NCBI RefSeq assembly: GCF_007785775.2
Contig: NZ_VNIK02000002.1
Span: 148,801-212,800, forward strand
From: Flagellimonas hadalis
GTDB taxonomy: Bacteria > Bacteroidota > Bacteroidia > Flavobacteriales > Flavobacteriaceae
Length of the DNA stretch: 64,000 nucleotides
Direction of reading: 5' to 3'
Shown: one piece after another, positions 8,147-16,839 of the stretch
How the letters are laid out: every line of letters starts with the position of its first letter
Position numbering within the stretch: position 1 is the first letter of the stretch
The notes under the pieces: model-generated
Told to the model about the DNA's origin: nothing
The model's database searches: none
The model's input: the letters and a program-made list of their open reading frames with translations, nothing else
Translations under genes and position numbers: made by a program

Positions 8147-8854
8147 TTACTCCGTTCGTCTGCTCCAGACTTCGTATATGGGCTGTCCTTTGCTGCTCAA
8201 TCCGGAATGGTGCCAATCCCCATCTTCCAGACTGTAATCAAATTGCAAACTGGCACCTACCCTGGAATCGTCCCGGGAAAAGAAGCCGATGGTCTCCGTG
8301 TATTTTCCATCCACGGTGGTGTAGGTTCCACCGCCCGTGCCCATGAACTCCTTGGTCTCCGTATTGTAGGCGATCCATTGGAAACGGGTGCCGGACAAGA
8401 TCTTCATGGTCTTGCGTGGGCCCGATGTATCTCGCTTTACGATCTCGCCATCCTGCTTCCTTCCGGATATGAGCCAAGCGCCGGACAGGTCTCCGGGTGT
8501 ACCATCATCGATTTTGGTCCAGGCCACATCGCCCAAATGGAGTTTGCCGTCCACAAATTCGTAAGGAACGCTTTTTTGGGTTCCCACCAGGTCGGGGTTC
8601 AATGAGGCATATTCGAACAGATACGTAAAATTTTGACCGTCTGCTTTGTAACTCCCACCTTTGGTGCCGATGAACTTTCCGGTCTCCTTCTCAAAAAAGG
8701 CCTTGGAGATATAGTCCCCTGCTATGATGGCAATGTGCTGTACCTCGGTCCCCTGCCCATCGTTCTGGGTCATTTCCCAAGCCCCTTGCAGGTCTTGCGC
8801 GGTCATTGCGGTCGCGCACAGGCAACCGAGTAAGGTAAAAAGAAATTGTCTCAT
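8147..8854 (-). CDS. Exported two-repeat beta-rich protein, unknown function
   Basis: 235 aa with a signal peptide (FLFTLLGCLCATAMTAQ). The mature protein appears to be an internal duplication: LQGAWEMTQNDGQ... FIGTKGGSYKADGQNFTYLFEY in the first half and LSGAWLISGRKQDGE... FMGTGGGTYTTVDGKYTETIGF in the second. Each half has the form G-A-W, followed by an M/I-GT-GG-Y turn and a beta hairpin, like lipocalin-type small barrels. I do not know a named function. It lies 81 bp downstream of the lipoprotein cytochrome c gene, separated by a hairpin at 8878-8912. Confidence 0.75.
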   Translation of the reverse strand: MRQFLFTLLGCLCATAMTAQDLQGAWEMTQNDGQGTEVQHIAIIAGDYISKAFFEKETGKFIGTKGGSYKADGQNFTYLFEYASLNPDLVGTQKSVPYEFVDGKLHLGDVAWTKIDDGTPGDLSGAWLISGRKQDGEIVKRDTSGPRKTMKILSGTRFQWIAYNTETKEFMGTGGGTYTTVDGKYTETIGFFSRDDSRVGASLQFDYSLEDGDWHHSGLSSKGQPIYEVWSRRTE

Positions 8855-8877
8855 GTTTGTTTAGTTTATAGAACGCA

Positions 8878-8912
8878 AAATGCTGTTGCTTTACTTAAAA
8901 ACAACAGCATTT
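8878..8912 (-). terminator. Hairpin between cytochrome c gene and next gene
   Basis: AAATGCTGTTG and CAACAGCATTT are perfectly complementary over 11 bp with a 13-base loop. Read on the minus strand the stem is followed by TTTTGCG, so only a short T-tract. It probably terminates or attenuates transcription coming from the cytochrome c gene, just before the 8147-8854 gene. Confidence 0.65.
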
Positions 8913-8935
8913 CAAAGAATTTATGGGCGGGACTT

Positions 8936-9415
8936 TTACAGTGTCCTGAGGTATTCCGCCAAGTCCCTGGCCTCTTCCTCGGTCAGGTTCTGGTTCAGCA
9001 TGATGGCATTGTTGTATTCTTTCAACAAAGCTTTGGCTATCGGGTCTTCCTTGAGCATCCCATCAGGGTTCAGGATCATGTTCATCACCCATTCCGGACT
9101 CCTTCTGTCATAGACGCCTTTCATGGCAGGTCCTATCATACGTTGGTCCACCATGTGGCAAGCCACACATACGGCATCAAACTTGGCCTGTCCGCGAGCG
9201 GCCATTTCTTGGTCGATCTCATCAGGGAAATCCAAGTTCTTGATGGGTCCCACACCTTTATTGTCCAGATCCACGGGGACTCCCCCGCCAGTTTCGGCTT
9301 TTTTCTCTTCTGTTTTCGTACGGCTTACTTCAAAACCGTCCTTTTTCTCTTCTTTTTTCCCGCCACAACTTGCCATAAAGGCTCCCAAGGCCAAGAACAG
9401 GATTGCTTTTTTCAT
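8936..9415 (-). CDS. Lipoprotein c-type cytochrome
   Basis: 159 aa with lipoprotein signal FMASCGG (Cys17), a Lys/Glu-rich tether, and a C-terminal monohaem cytochrome c domain. The haem site is CVACH (about residues 92-96). The axial Met is probably in IGPAMKGV or in the later NAIMLNQ segment. The end of the protein, LTEEEARDLAEYLRTL, is the usual terminal helix of class I cytochromes. It should sit on the periplasmic side and pass electrons between the respiratory chain and a dehydrogenase or oxidase. No partner enzyme is adjacent, but a PQQ dehydrogenase with its own haem domain lies at 57154 in this window. Confidence 0.9.
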   Translation of the reverse strand: MKKAILFLALGAFMASCGGKKEEKKDGFEVSRTKTEEKKAETGGGVPVDLDNKGVGPIKNLDFPDEIDQEMAARGQAKFDAVCVACHMVDQRMIGPAMKGVYDRRSPEWVMNMILNPDGMLKEDPIAKALLKEYNNAIMLNQNLTEEEARDLAEYLRTL

Positions 9416-9520
9416 TGTTTACGTTCTATTGAAGTTTGTTTGTGCAAATAGAGCTACTAAGATAGGCAATTAGGGACGAATAATTCATCGGTTTTTTGTT
9501 TTCCAAAGCCATAAAACCCA

Positions 9521-10495
9521 CTACAACGTTTTCTTTGGCCATGAATTAAAGAAATGCAAGGCCCTGTTTTCGGTATAGGTGATGTTGTTTTTGCCCCAAA
9601 AGCCAACATGTCCACCGTGATGGGGAGTTTCCAGAAAGAGGTGGGGGTTTTTTTCCGTTTCCGCAAAAGGATAGCATTCGGGTCCCAGGAATGAATCGTT
9701 TTTGGCATTGATGATGAGGCTTGGCACAGTGATGTTGGGCAAGAACTGAAGGGAACTGCATTTGGCATAATAGTCCTCGGCATCCGTAAAATGGTGCGCC
9801 CGGCTCGTATAGATATCGTCAAAATCCTTTAATGTTTTGATGCGCTTGATGTCGGCATCGGGGATGAGGTCGGGAAAAAGAAGCTGCTTTTGTCGCAATT
9901 TGTCCAACAGGTTCTTCTTAAAACGTTGGGCATAGAGGATGTTCTTTGCGCTGAGCAGTTGCCTGCACGAACTGTGGAGGTCACAGGGCACCGATACGGC
10001 CACCGCACCTTTGATTTCCTTTGGAACCGCATTTCCTTCCCCGAGGTATTTCAGCAAGAGGTTGCCTCCCAGACTGAATCCTTTCAGGTAGATTTCCGCA
10101 TAGTCCCTTGTATTGAGGACATGGTCAATGACCTCGACCAGGTCCTCTGTGGCCCCGGAATGATAGGAGCGATAAAGTTTGTTGGGTTCCCCGCTGCAAC
10201 TTCTAAAGTTTACGGCACAGGTGTCGAACCCGTTTTGGTTCAGGATCTTGGCACTGCCGGTAATGTAGGGGCGTTGGGCATCTCCCTCCAGACCATGGAG
10301 CAACACGACCAACTTTTGGGTCGGGGAATTGGCCTCGCTCCAGTCCAGATCCAAAAAATCACCATCCAAAAGTGCAATACGCTCCCTTTTTTGGACCACC
10401 CCATTTACCGAACGGATGATGCCAGAGTAAATAGTGGACAAATGGCCGCTCTTGAAGAACAGTGGGGGGCTATAACTGGAAGTAACTTGGGGCAT
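9521..10495 (-). CDS. YheT-type alpha/beta hydrolase
   Basis: 324 aa from the ATG at 10495; a TTG at 10516 would add 7 residues and overlap the previous gene. The order of motifs is that of the YheT/ABHD1-3 family: KSGHLSTIYSG near the N-terminus, LHGLEGDAQRPYI, VNFRSCSGEPN, nucleophile elbow GFSLGG with Ser141, acid in NAKNDSFLG, and base in HHGGHVGF near the end. This family contains esterases and lipases of mostly unknown substrate. It follows the nitronate monooxygenase gene by 17 bp on the same strand and is likely co-transcribed with it. Confidence 0.9.
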   Translation of the reverse strand: MPQVTSSYSPPLFFKSGHLSTIYSGIIRSVNGVVQKRERIALLDGDFLDLDWSEANSPTQKLVVLLHGLEGDAQRPYITGSAKILNQNGFDTCAVNFRSCSGEPNKLYRSYHSGATEDLVEVIDHVLNTRDYAEIYLKGFSLGGNLLLKYLGEGNAVPKEIKGAVAVSVPCDLHSSCRQLLSAKNILYAQRFKKNLLDKLRQKQLLFPDLIPDADIKRIKTLKDFDDIYTSRAHHFTDAEDYYAKCSSLQFLPNITVPSLIINAKNDSFLGPECYPFAETEKNPHLFLETPHHGGHVGFWGKNNITYTENRALHFFNSWPKKTL

Positions 10496-10512
10496 GGGTC
10501 TTAAGGTTGATA

Positions 10513-11490
10513 TCAATCCTTGGGGAAAACCGCCAAAAGTTTGGCCTGTTCCTCAATGGCGGATCTAAATTCTTTTTTTAGGGTCTGGACCAATTCTGAA
10601 ACCGGGAGCACATTGTCAATGGAAGTCACTCCCTGCCCTGCCGACCAAATGGTCTTCCAGGCCTTGGCCTCGGTGTTCAGCTCTTTGCCAAAATCGATTT
10701 TGGTGTCCTTTTTCAGGTCTTCTTCCGTGATTCCGGCAGCTTTGAGGCTGGCAGCCAAGAAATTGGCATGTACCCCGGAAATGGAAGCCGTATAGATTAC
10801 GTCACTGGCCCCAGCATCAACGATCATTTTTCGATATTCGTCAGTGGCCTGGCTTTCTTCCGTGTTGATGAAACGGGTGCCCATATAGGCAAGATCGGCC
10901 CCCATCTGCATGGCAGCCGCGATATCCCTTCCCGTACTGATACAGCCCGAAAGGATAATGGTCTTGTCAAAGAATTTTTTGACCTCTGTGATGAGGCTCA
11001 TCGGGTTGATGGTGCCACCGTGTCCACCTGCTCCCGCTGATACTAGGATGAGTCCGTCCACACCTGCCTCGGCAGCCTTTTCCGCATGGCGTTTTTTGAT
11101 AATGTCGTGGAACACCAGCCCGCCATAGCTGTGAATGGCATCCACCACCATGCTCACGGCACCAAGGGAGGTGATCACCAAGGGGACTTTGTGCTTCATG
11201 CAGAGTTTTACATCGGCCTCCAACCGCGGATTGGTGGGGTGCACCACTAGGTTGACCCCAAATGGAGCGGGCTTTTTCCCTGTTTCCTTTTCAAACTGTT
11301 CCAGCTCCGACTTGATTTGGATAAGCCATTCTTCAAAACCTTCACTGGTGCGTTGGTTCAATGCAGGAAACGTTCCGACAATACCGTTCTTGCAGCACTC
11401 AATGACCAATTTGGGTCCGGAGATCAAGAACATGGGAGCGGCGATGACGGGTAGGGAAAGGTTTTTGGCAAATTCTGCTTTTTGGCTCAT
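10513..11490 (-). CDS. Nitronate monooxygenase-type FMN flavoprotein
   Basis: 325 aa, TIM-barrel flavoprotein of the nitronate monooxygenase / FabK-like family. Seen in order: LPVIAAPMFLISGPKLVIECCKNG at the N-terminus, FGVNLVVHPTN, the flavin-phosphate region LILVSAGAGGHGG, GCISTGRDIAAAMQMGADLAYMGTRFI, and GVHANFLA. It probably oxidises alkyl nitronates to carbonyl compounds and nitrite, a detoxifying step, though some relatives are enoyl-ACP reductases and FabK cannot be excluded by eye. First gene of a two-gene unit with the YheT hydrolase, diverging from the thioesterase at 11608. Confidence 0.9.
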   Translation of the reverse strand: MSQKAEFAKNLSLPVIAAPMFLISGPKLVIECCKNGIVGTFPALNQRTSEGFEEWLIQIKSELEQFEKETGKKPAPFGVNLVVHPTNPRLEADVKLCMKHKVPLVITSLGAVSMVVDAIHSYGGLVFHDIIKKRHAEKAAEAGVDGLILVSAGAGGHGGTINPMSLITEVKKFFDKTIILSGCISTGRDIAAAMQMGADLAYMGTRFINTEESQATDEYRKMIVDAGASDVIYTASISGVHANFLAASLKAAGITEEDLKKDTKIDFGKELNTEAKAWKTIWSAGQGVTSIDNVLPVSELVQTLKKEFRSAIEEQAKLLAVFPKD

Positions 11491-11607
11491 GGGATCGGTG
11501 TTAAACTATGTTTAAAAATAGGATTAATTCTGTTGACCCATTGGGCCCAGTTCTCAAAACTATGGTATTTTTACAATTATTATGCACGCATAACAAAATA
11601 ACCCGCT

Positions 11608-12087
11608 ATGTTTTTTAAGGAATTTGAGATCCGTTGGAGCGATCTGGATGCCAATAGGCACATGGCCAACTCGGCCTATATCAACTTTATGAGCCACACC
11701 CGAATGGCCTATTTGGGACAGTTGGGATTCAACCAGGTGAGCATGGCCATCCACAATATCGGCCCTGTGGTCTTTTATGAACATGTCTATTATTTCAAGG
11801 AGGCCTTTCCGGGCAGACCTGTGAAAGTTTCCTTGGAGTTGGTGGGCATGAGCGAGGATGGAATGTTCTTTGAATTCAGACACAATTTTTATGACATCAA
11901 GGGCAAGAATTTTGCGCGTTGTGAGATGATGGGTGCTTGGATCGATCTGAAAGAACGGAAATTGACCGCTCTCCCCACTGAATTTTTGGAAGCCTTCCAG
12001 GCCATGGAAAAATCCAAGGATTTCAAGACGTTGACCAAGGCCGACACCCGAAAGTTTGTGCAGGTTCCGAGGGATTTGGAGGGTTAA
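11608..12087 (+). CDS. Acyl-CoA thioesterase, hotdog fold (4HBT)
   Basis: 159 aa single hotdog domain. The N-terminus FEIRWSDLDANRHMANSAY contains the Asp-x-x-x-His 4HBT-type active-site signature (D at 15, H at 19), followed by the long central helix region. It hydrolyses the thioester of an acyl-CoA or acyl-ACP in the cytoplasm, but chain length cannot be told. Upstream, TATTTTTA is a one-mismatch -7 box, shared in a divergent spacer with the nitronate monooxygenase gene. Its stop overlaps the stop of the converging EamA gene by four bases. Confidence 0.9.
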   Translation: MFFKEFEIRWSDLDANRHMANSAYINFMSHTRMAYLGQLGFNQVSMAIHNIGPVVFYEHVYYFKEAFPGRPVKVSLELVGMSEDGMFFEFRHNFYDIKGKNFARCEMMGAWIDLKERKLTALPTEFLEAFQAMEKSKDFKTLTKADTRKFVQVPRDLEG

Positions 12088-12986
12088 TCGTTCTTTAGCC
12101 CTGCCTTTGCCCGTTTACTGGCCAGATACACGCCCACCAACACAAAGGCCGTGGCCACGACCTTGACCAAGGTAAGATGGTCCTTCCCCGAAAAAAGGGC
12201 GAACAGAATGCCCACCAAAGGCTGCATATATACAAAGGCCCCAACAGTGGACGCCTTGAGTTCGGTGAGGGCAAACACATTGAACAGATAGGTCATAAAG
12301 GTAGTGCCAATGACCACAAAAGCTATCGAACCATAGGCCCAAAGTGGCATGGTGGACCATTGTATCTCCATGACCTCAGGCAAGGTGATGGGCAGATTGA
12401 TGATGACTGCAATGGTAAAAAGCCACTTCATCAAGGTAAAGGGATGGTATTTTTCAATGAGGGTCTTCACCACGGTAAGGTATGCGCCATACGAAGTGGC
12501 GTTCAGCACAAACAAAAAATTGCCGAGGGGAATGTTGGGGGCATCTTGCCGAACTTCCGCTCCAAAAAGGATGAGCCCCAAAGCCCCGGCAAAGCCCAAG
12601 AAAACCCCAAGCCCTTTGTTCAGGGTGATCCGTTCGCTCAAAAAGAAGGCGGACAAGATCACAACAATAATTGGGGTAATCGTCACCAAGACCGCACTGT
12701 TGATCGGGGTGGAAAGCTGGAGTCCCTTGAAAAAGGAAAGCATGTTGATGACCATGCCCAAAATGGAACACACCAAAATCCGCAGCCAGTCCCTCTTCTC
12801 GATTTTTTCCTTGGGACCGAACAGGGAGATGATCCAAAACAGCAAGGCCGCCCCGGCAACCCGCAACATGATGAACCCATACGGCTTCACATAGGTGGGC
12901 ATGACCCCTTTGGCAACAGTATGGTTTATGCCATAAATGGTAGTGGCACCAATAGCGGCCAAAATGGCCAAGGTCCTTCTGCTCAT
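12084..12986 (-). CDS. EamA/DMT-family transporter
   Basis: 300 aa with ten predicted membrane helices arranged as two EamA halves (first about 5-140, second about 150-290), as in the drug/metabolite transporter superfamily. Typical elements: the TIYGINHTVAKG entry helix and the LSERITLNKGLGVFLGFAGALGLI pattern closing the first half. The C-terminus is basic (SKRAKAGLK), expected inside. It most likely exports a small metabolite or amino acid; the substrate is unknown. Its ATG overlaps the stop of the ArsC/Spx-like gene (ATGA), so the two are translated in coupling. Confidence 0.92.
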   Translation of the reverse strand: MSRRTLAILAAIGATTIYGINHTVAKGVMPTYVKPYGFIMLRVAGAALLFWIISLFGPKEKIEKRDWLRILVCSILGMVINMLSFFKGLQLSTPINSAVLVTITPIIVVILSAFFLSERITLNKGLGVFLGFAGALGLILFGAEVRQDAPNIPLGNFLFVLNATSYGAYLTVVKTLIEKYHPFTLMKWLFTIAVIINLPITLPEVMEIQWSTMPLWAYGSIAFVVIGTTFMTYLFNVFALTELKASTVGAFVYMQPLVGILFALFSGKDHLTLVKVVATAFVLVGVYLASKRAKAGLKND

Positions 12987-13336
12987 GCGTGCAGGGCCTC
13001 TTTAGCGGCCTCGACCACTTTTTTGGAGTTCCCGACAAAGATCTGTCCATCAACAAGGATCACGGGCCGTTTTAAAAAGGTATAGTGTTCCAGGATCAGG
13101 TTTTTATAATCGTTTTCAGAGAGTTCCTTTTCGTGGAGCCCCCTTTGGCGGAACAGCATGGCTCTTTTACTGAAAAGGGATTCGTAGTTGCCAGAAAGGG
13201 CTGCCATTTCTTCCAATTGTTCGGGAGTAATGGGTTCCGATTTGATCTCTTGCAATTCAACTCCGTCCAAAGGCTGCAATTCCTTTATGATCCGCTGACA
13301 AGTAGTGCAGGTGCCCAAGTGGTATATTTTTTTCAT
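12983..13336 (-). CDS. ArsC/Spx-family thioredoxin-fold protein
   Basis: 117 aa, close in length to ArsC/Spx proteins. The N-terminus IYHLGTCTTCQRII carries Cys10 and Cys13 as a CxxC pair, and the conserved Arg occurs in FLKRPVILVDGQIFVGN, the family signature loop. Members are glutaredoxin-linked arsenate reductases, YffB-like proteins or Spx regulators. A CxxC pair is more like Spx than classical ArsC, but neither role can be assigned. It is co-transcribed and overlaps by four bases with the EamA transporter gene downstream. Confidence 0.88.
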   Translation of the reverse strand: MKKIYHLGTCTTCQRIIKELQPLDGVELQEIKSEPITPEQLEEMAALSGNYESLFSKRAMLFRQRGLHEKELSENDYKNLILEHYTFLKRPVILVDGQIFVGNSKKVVEAAKEALHA

Positions 13337-13529
13337 GATAAATGGTGCTGTATTGCAAAGGAAGGGAAATTTCCATCAATTCATATTAAGATAGTGCAAA
13401 TTCAACAGCTTTTCGAAAGGTTGTTCCAATTATAAAGAAGAAGTGATTTTATGTGTTTTTCATAGATCCGTTTCATATTTTAAAACTAGTTTTACGTCAG
13501 AAGAAGATTGCTTTTTGAAAAATAAGGTT

Positions 13530-13997
13530 ATGGAAAAGTTGTTTGATATAGTGCTGAAGAACAGAAAAATTCTACATGATCATTTGCAGAACACCCCAAA
13601 AGAGGACCTGTTCAGGATCCCAAAGGGGTTCAACAACAATATTTGGTGGAACATAGCCCATGTGGTGGTAACCCCGCAATTGCTGTTGTACGGCCTGAGC
13701 GGTCTTGACTTTACCATTGAAAAGGAACTGATCGACAAGTACCGAAAAGGAACTTTTCCTGATGGGGAACCTTCCAAACAAGAAGTGGAAAAGATATCCG
13801 CCTACCTTTTTAGTACCGTAAAGCTGATCCAATTGGATTATTCACACGGAAAGTTCAAAACGTTCAAGGAGTACATGACGACCCCTAAGATAGGCTTGGC
13901 CAGCGCTGAGGATGCCATCGCGTTCAACGTCTTCCACGAAGGGCTCCACCTAGGAGCCATCGGGGCATTGAAAAAAACCTTGGAAACAGACCGTTGA
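13530..13997 (+). CDS. DinB-family protein, cytoplasmic
   Basis: 155 aa from the ATG at 13530; the frame is open 29 codons upstream but that part lacks coding character. DinB-superfamily four-helix bundle: MEKLFDIVLKNRKIL start, first metal His in NIWWNIAHVVVTPQLLL, and the pair in NVFHEGLHLGAIGAL near the C-terminus. No signal peptide, unlike the other two DinB genes of this window, so it should act in the cytoplasm. Function of these metal-binding bundles is usually unknown; some are thiol transferases. Confidence 0.87.
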   Translation: MEKLFDIVLKNRKILHDHLQNTPKEDLFRIPKGFNNNIWWNIAHVVVTPQLLLYGLSGLDFTIEKELIDKYRKGTFPDGEPSKQEVEKISAYLFSTVKLIQLDYSHGKFKTFKEYMTTPKIGLASAEDAIAFNVFHEGLHLGAIGALKKTLETDR

Positions 13998-14106
13998 AAG
14001 GCCTCTTTTTCATCTCAAAACTATATGTTCGGACGATGGTCCAGGCCCAATTTTCCTTCCCAAATCCAGATAAATCGGTGAAAAGCAAAACACACTGAAA
14101 ATCAGT

Positions 14107-14114
14107 TATATTTG
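14107..14114 (+). promoter_or_regulatory. Candidate -7 box
   Basis: TATATTTG matches TAnnTTTG and lies 35 bp before the ATG of the TraO-like outer-membrane protein gene. The -33 element is not clear. Confidence 0.4.
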
Positions 14115-14149
14115 CTGTTGATTTATTGTAAGACCCAAATCTTATCAAA

Positions 14150-14701
14150 ATGAAAAACTTCCAATTATGCTGGGGGCTCTTTTGCTTGCTATTTACCTTG
14201 GTATGCGAGCAGGGCTTTTCCCAACGAAGCTACTTATCCATTGGCGCGGTGCCCACCTACAAAACAGATGGCTACGGTATTCAGCTCAACTCGAACTATT
14301 ACCACAATGCCACGGATTATTTTCAGGTATCCTTGGCGGCAACTTTTTCCAAGGAAACCCCCAATTCAGGGGTAGAATTTCCGTATGAGGATTATTTTTT
14401 TAACCTGGGCTATTTTACCACGGTGCTGACCTCTCCCAAACGAGGGATCTCTTTTTATTTTGGTGGCGGGCCCTCCTTGGGATACAAGTACATCAATAAT
14501 GGGGACACCTTTTTCCCCTTTGATGCCATAGAGGCCGAGAGCAGTTTCATTTATGGCGGCTACGCTTCCTTTGAAATGGATTTCTTCCTATCGGATGCAT
14601 TTTCCGTGATCGTCCCCATCAATGGATTTTACCATTTTAACAGTGACCTTCACGATTCCACCCTCTTATTGGGGGCCGGTCTTCGTTATTATTTCAAATA
14701 G
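14150..14701 (+). CDS. Exported beta-barrel protein resembling TraO-type proteins
   Basis: 183 aa with signal peptide ending GFSQ. The mature protein alternates polar and aromatic residues in short strands (SYLSIGAVPTYK, YFNLGYFTTVLTS-like, ISFYFGGGPSLGYKYINNG) and ends in an aromatic residue and lysine (LRYYFK), as an eight-strand outer-membrane barrel would. The FTTVLTSPKRGISFYFGGGP stretch reminds me of proteins labelled TraO in Bacteroidota conjugative elements, but no conjugation genes are nearby, so it is probably a chromosomal relative. Role unknown. Confidence 0.72.
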   Translation: MKNFQLCWGLFCLLFTLVCEQGFSQRSYLSIGAVPTYKTDGYGIQLNSNYYHNATDYFQVSLAATFSKETPNSGVEFPYEDYFFNLGYFTTVLTSPKRGISFYFGGGPSLGYKYINNGDTFFPFDAIEAESSFIYGGYASFEMDFFLSDAFSVIVPINGFYHFNSDLHDSTLLLGAGLRYYFK

Positions 14702-14733
14702 TTGTCTGTGCTGTGATGCGACATAGAGACCTA

Positions 14734-15477
14734 TCAAAGGGTTACTTTTCTTTTTAAATAAGGATTGACCTTATCGTAGGGCAGGGTCAGTACGATTGGC
14801 CCGTCGGCATACGACGCCACTTCGTATGGGTTATAGATGAGCTGGATACCGTCCGGGGTGTAGCCCACATTATAGGGGAGATGAAAAGCATCCCCTTCGA
14901 ACATAAAACCCGTAGCGTTGATGTTTTGGCCTTCCGGTACCTTTTCTTGGGCACGGAATTGGGCCTCGGCAAATTTTTCAAACCCTTCCATATCATCAAA
15001 AAGGTCGGGAGTGTCCAGTTCAATCCCTTTGGTTTTGTCAAAGTTCAAAAAGGAAGTGGAGGCATAGCCATGGGCACCCCCGGTAAAGGAATAGGAATTG
15101 ACCGCCACGGTCACGATATTGAGGTCCTCATAGATCACATCCCCATTTATTTTTGCTTCCCAAGCCACTTCATCGGGAAATTTGGACTTCAGTTCCTTAT
15201 AACTATTGGTGAAAGAGGCGATGGCCTTATCGGCCGTGTCGATGTCCTCCTGTCCCTCACTAAAGGAAAGAAGGCTGATGATCTCTTCGCTCAATGATCG
15301 GTTGATGGCCGTTGCCACCGATGACCCATCGATTGCTTTGGGTATATTGATCTCAACATTGGGGCAAGTGGCACAAGTTTCCCCATTGAGCAACAACGGC
15401 TCAAAAGTCAATCGGGATTCACTTTCACAGCCCAAAACGAACCATAGGAATAAGACAGGGACAAGGATTTTTTTCAT
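14734..15477 (-). CDS. RsiV-like lipoprotein (DUF4163 + DUF3298)
   Basis: 247 aa. Lipoprotein signal ends VLGCES (Cys17). The mature part has a DUF4163-like first half and a DUF3298 second half, the layout of the RsiV ectodomain: NSYSFTGGAHGYASTSFLNFD, then DLFDDMEGFEKFAEAQF, FMFEGDAFHLPYNVGYTPDG and IQLIYNPYEVASYADGPIV. In Bacillus RsiV this fold binds lysozyme; here there is no anti-sigma helix, so only an envelope location is inferred. It diverges from the cystathionine-type gene, and TATTTTTG at 15505-15498 (minus strand) is a good -7 box. Confidence 0.88.
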   Translation of the reverse strand: MKKILVPVLFLWFVLGCESESRLTFEPLLLNGETCATCPNVEINIPKAIDGSSVATAINRSLSEEIISLLSFSEGQEDIDTADKAIASFTNSYKELKSKFPDEVAWEAKINGDVIYEDLNIVTVAVNSYSFTGGAHGYASTSFLNFDKTKGIELDTPDLFDDMEGFEKFAEAQFRAQEKVPEGQNINATGFMFEGDAFHLPYNVGYTPDGIQLIYNPYEVASYADGPIVLTLPYDKVNPYLKRKVTL

Positions 15478-15513
15478 AAAAGAGGTTTTTGGGTCTTCAA
15501 AAATAAGACTTCA

Positions 15514-15544
15514 TTGAATACTCCGAAAGATAGCGATACATTTG
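15514..15544 (+). promoter_or_regulatory. Promoter of the cystathionine gamma-synthase-type gene
   Basis: TTG (15514-15516) and TACATTTG (15537-15544) are spaced by 20 bp, an exact fit to the Bacteroidota TTG-N17-23-TAnnTTTG pattern. The start codon is 18 bp further on. The same 86-bp spacer carries the divergent promoter of the RsiV-like gene. Confidence 0.65.
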
Positions 15545-15562
15545 TAAGTAGATCGGAACAGG

Positions 15563-16714
15563 ATGAAAAAAGACCTAAAGTTCAACAGCAAGACCATCCA
15601 TGGAGGGCAACAACCCGATAAGGCCTATGGGGCGGTGATGCCCCCCATCTATCAAACTTCTACCTATGCCCAATCCACCCCCGGTGGACACAAAGGGTAT
15701 GAATATTCCAGAAGTGCCAACCCGACCAGGACTGCCTTGGAACAGGCTCTGGCAAGCATAGAGAATGGAAGCTACGGAATGGCGTTTGCCAGTGGACTTG
15801 CCGCCATCGATGCCGTGCTTAAACTATTGTCCCCAGGGAATGAAGTCATTTGCACTAGTGACCTGTATGGGGGCAGTTACCGACTTTTCAAAAGAATATT
15901 CGAAAAATACGGGATCCATTTCCACTTTGTGGAGATGGACAATGTGGAGACAATCGAAGCGCATATCAACCCGAACACCAAAATGGTCTGGGTGGAGACC
16001 CCCACCAATCCCATGATGAACATTATCGATATCAAGGCAGTGTCCGAGCTTACCAAAAAGCATGGGCTGCTGTTGGCCGTGGACAATACCTTTGCCACAC
16101 CCTATCTGCAACAACCGTTGGATTTGGGAGCCGATATCGTGATGCATTCTGCCACAAAATATTTGGGCGGACACAGCGATGTAGTGGTCGGCGGATTAGT
16201 GGTGAAGGACAAATCGCTTGCCGATCAACTGTATTTTATCCAAAATGCAAGTGGTGCTGTGTGTGGCCCCATGGACAGTTTCCTGACTCTCCGCGGAATC
16301 AAGACACTGCATGTGCGGATGCAACGGCATTGTGAGAACGGGGCGGCCATTGCGAAATATCTGGTGGCCCATCCAAAGATTGAAAAGGTCTATTGGCCCG
16401 GTTTCGAGACACATCCCAACCACAAGGTGGCCATGGCGCAGATGAAGGGTTTTGGGGGAATGATTTCCTTTGTGCCCAAAGGGAATTATGGAGATGCCAT
16501 AAAAATTGTGGAAAACCTGAAACTATTTACCCTTGCCGAATCGTTGGGAGGAGTGGAAAGTCTGGCAGGACATCCTGCCAGCATGACCCATGCCAGCATC
16601 CCGAAAGAAGAACGTGAGAAAAGTGGGGTGGTCGATGCGTTGATCAGGCTCAGTGTCGGCATTGAGGATGTGGAAGACCTGATAGCCGATTTGGAACAGG
16701 CCCTTACACAATGA
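15563..16714 (+). CDS. Cystathionine gamma-synthase / lyase family PLP enzyme
   Basis: 383 aa, full length for the Cys/Met-metabolism PLP family. Seen: GYEYSRSANPTR near 45-56 (phosphate-binding Arg and Tyr of the neighbouring subunit), the LYGGSYRLF turn, VETPTNP, the AVDNTFATPY loop with the PLP Asp, and the Schiff-base lysine K199 in HSATKYLGGHSD. It makes or breaks cystathionine in methionine/cysteine transsulfuration. Gamma-synthase, gamma-lyase and O-acetylhomoserine enzymes share these motifs, so the exact reaction remains open. It has its own promoter and precedes the glutamate dehydrogenase gene by 125 bp. Confidence 0.92.
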   Translation: MKKDLKFNSKTIHGGQQPDKAYGAVMPPIYQTSTYAQSTPGGHKGYEYSRSANPTRTALEQALASIENGSYGMAFASGLAAIDAVLKLLSPGNEVICTSDLYGGSYRLFKRIFEKYGIHFHFVEMDNVETIEAHINPNTKMVWVETPTNPMMNIIDIKAVSELTKKHGLLLAVDNTFATPYLQQPLDLGADIVMHSATKYLGGHSDVVVGGLVVKDKSLADQLYFIQNASGAVCGPMDSFLTLRGIKTLHVRMQRHCENGAAIAKYLVAHPKIEKVYWPGFETHPNHKVAMAQMKGFGGMISFVPKGNYGDAIKIVENLKLFTLAESLGGVESLAGHPASMTHASIPKEEREKSGVVDALIRLSVGIEDVEDLIADLEQALTQ

Positions 16715-16741
16715 TTTTGAAAAATTTTCAAAAAACCAGTA

Positions 16742-16769
16742 TTTGAAATATTGAAATAGTATAATTTTG
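16742..16769 (+). promoter_or_regulatory. Candidate promoter of gdhA
   Basis: TAATTTTG (16762-16769) is a perfect -7 box; TTTG at 16742-16745 could be the -33 element though the 16-bp spacing is a little short. It lies 70 bp before the glutamate dehydrogenase start codon. Confidence 0.5.
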
Positions 16770-16839
16770 CCCTCAAATTCATAATTCAATAAAAATAACC
16801 CCAAGCTAAGTCGAGGGGACAATTAATCTTAATCCGTTT

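Noticed and set aside
8846..9451. Plus-strand frame opposite the cytochrome c gene
   Set aside because: Antisense to a lipoprotein cytochrome with an intact CVACH haem site.
12177..13085. Long plus-strand frame opposite the EamA and ArsC-like genes
   Set aside because: It is antisense to two well-supported genes, its translation is rich in Gly/His/Gln/Lys without any domain, and it runs across both gene borders.
14150..14701. Interpreting the TraO-like protein as part of a conjugative element
   Set aside because: No other tra gene, relaxase or integrase nearby and base composition is normal, so it is more likely a chromosomal outer-membrane protein.
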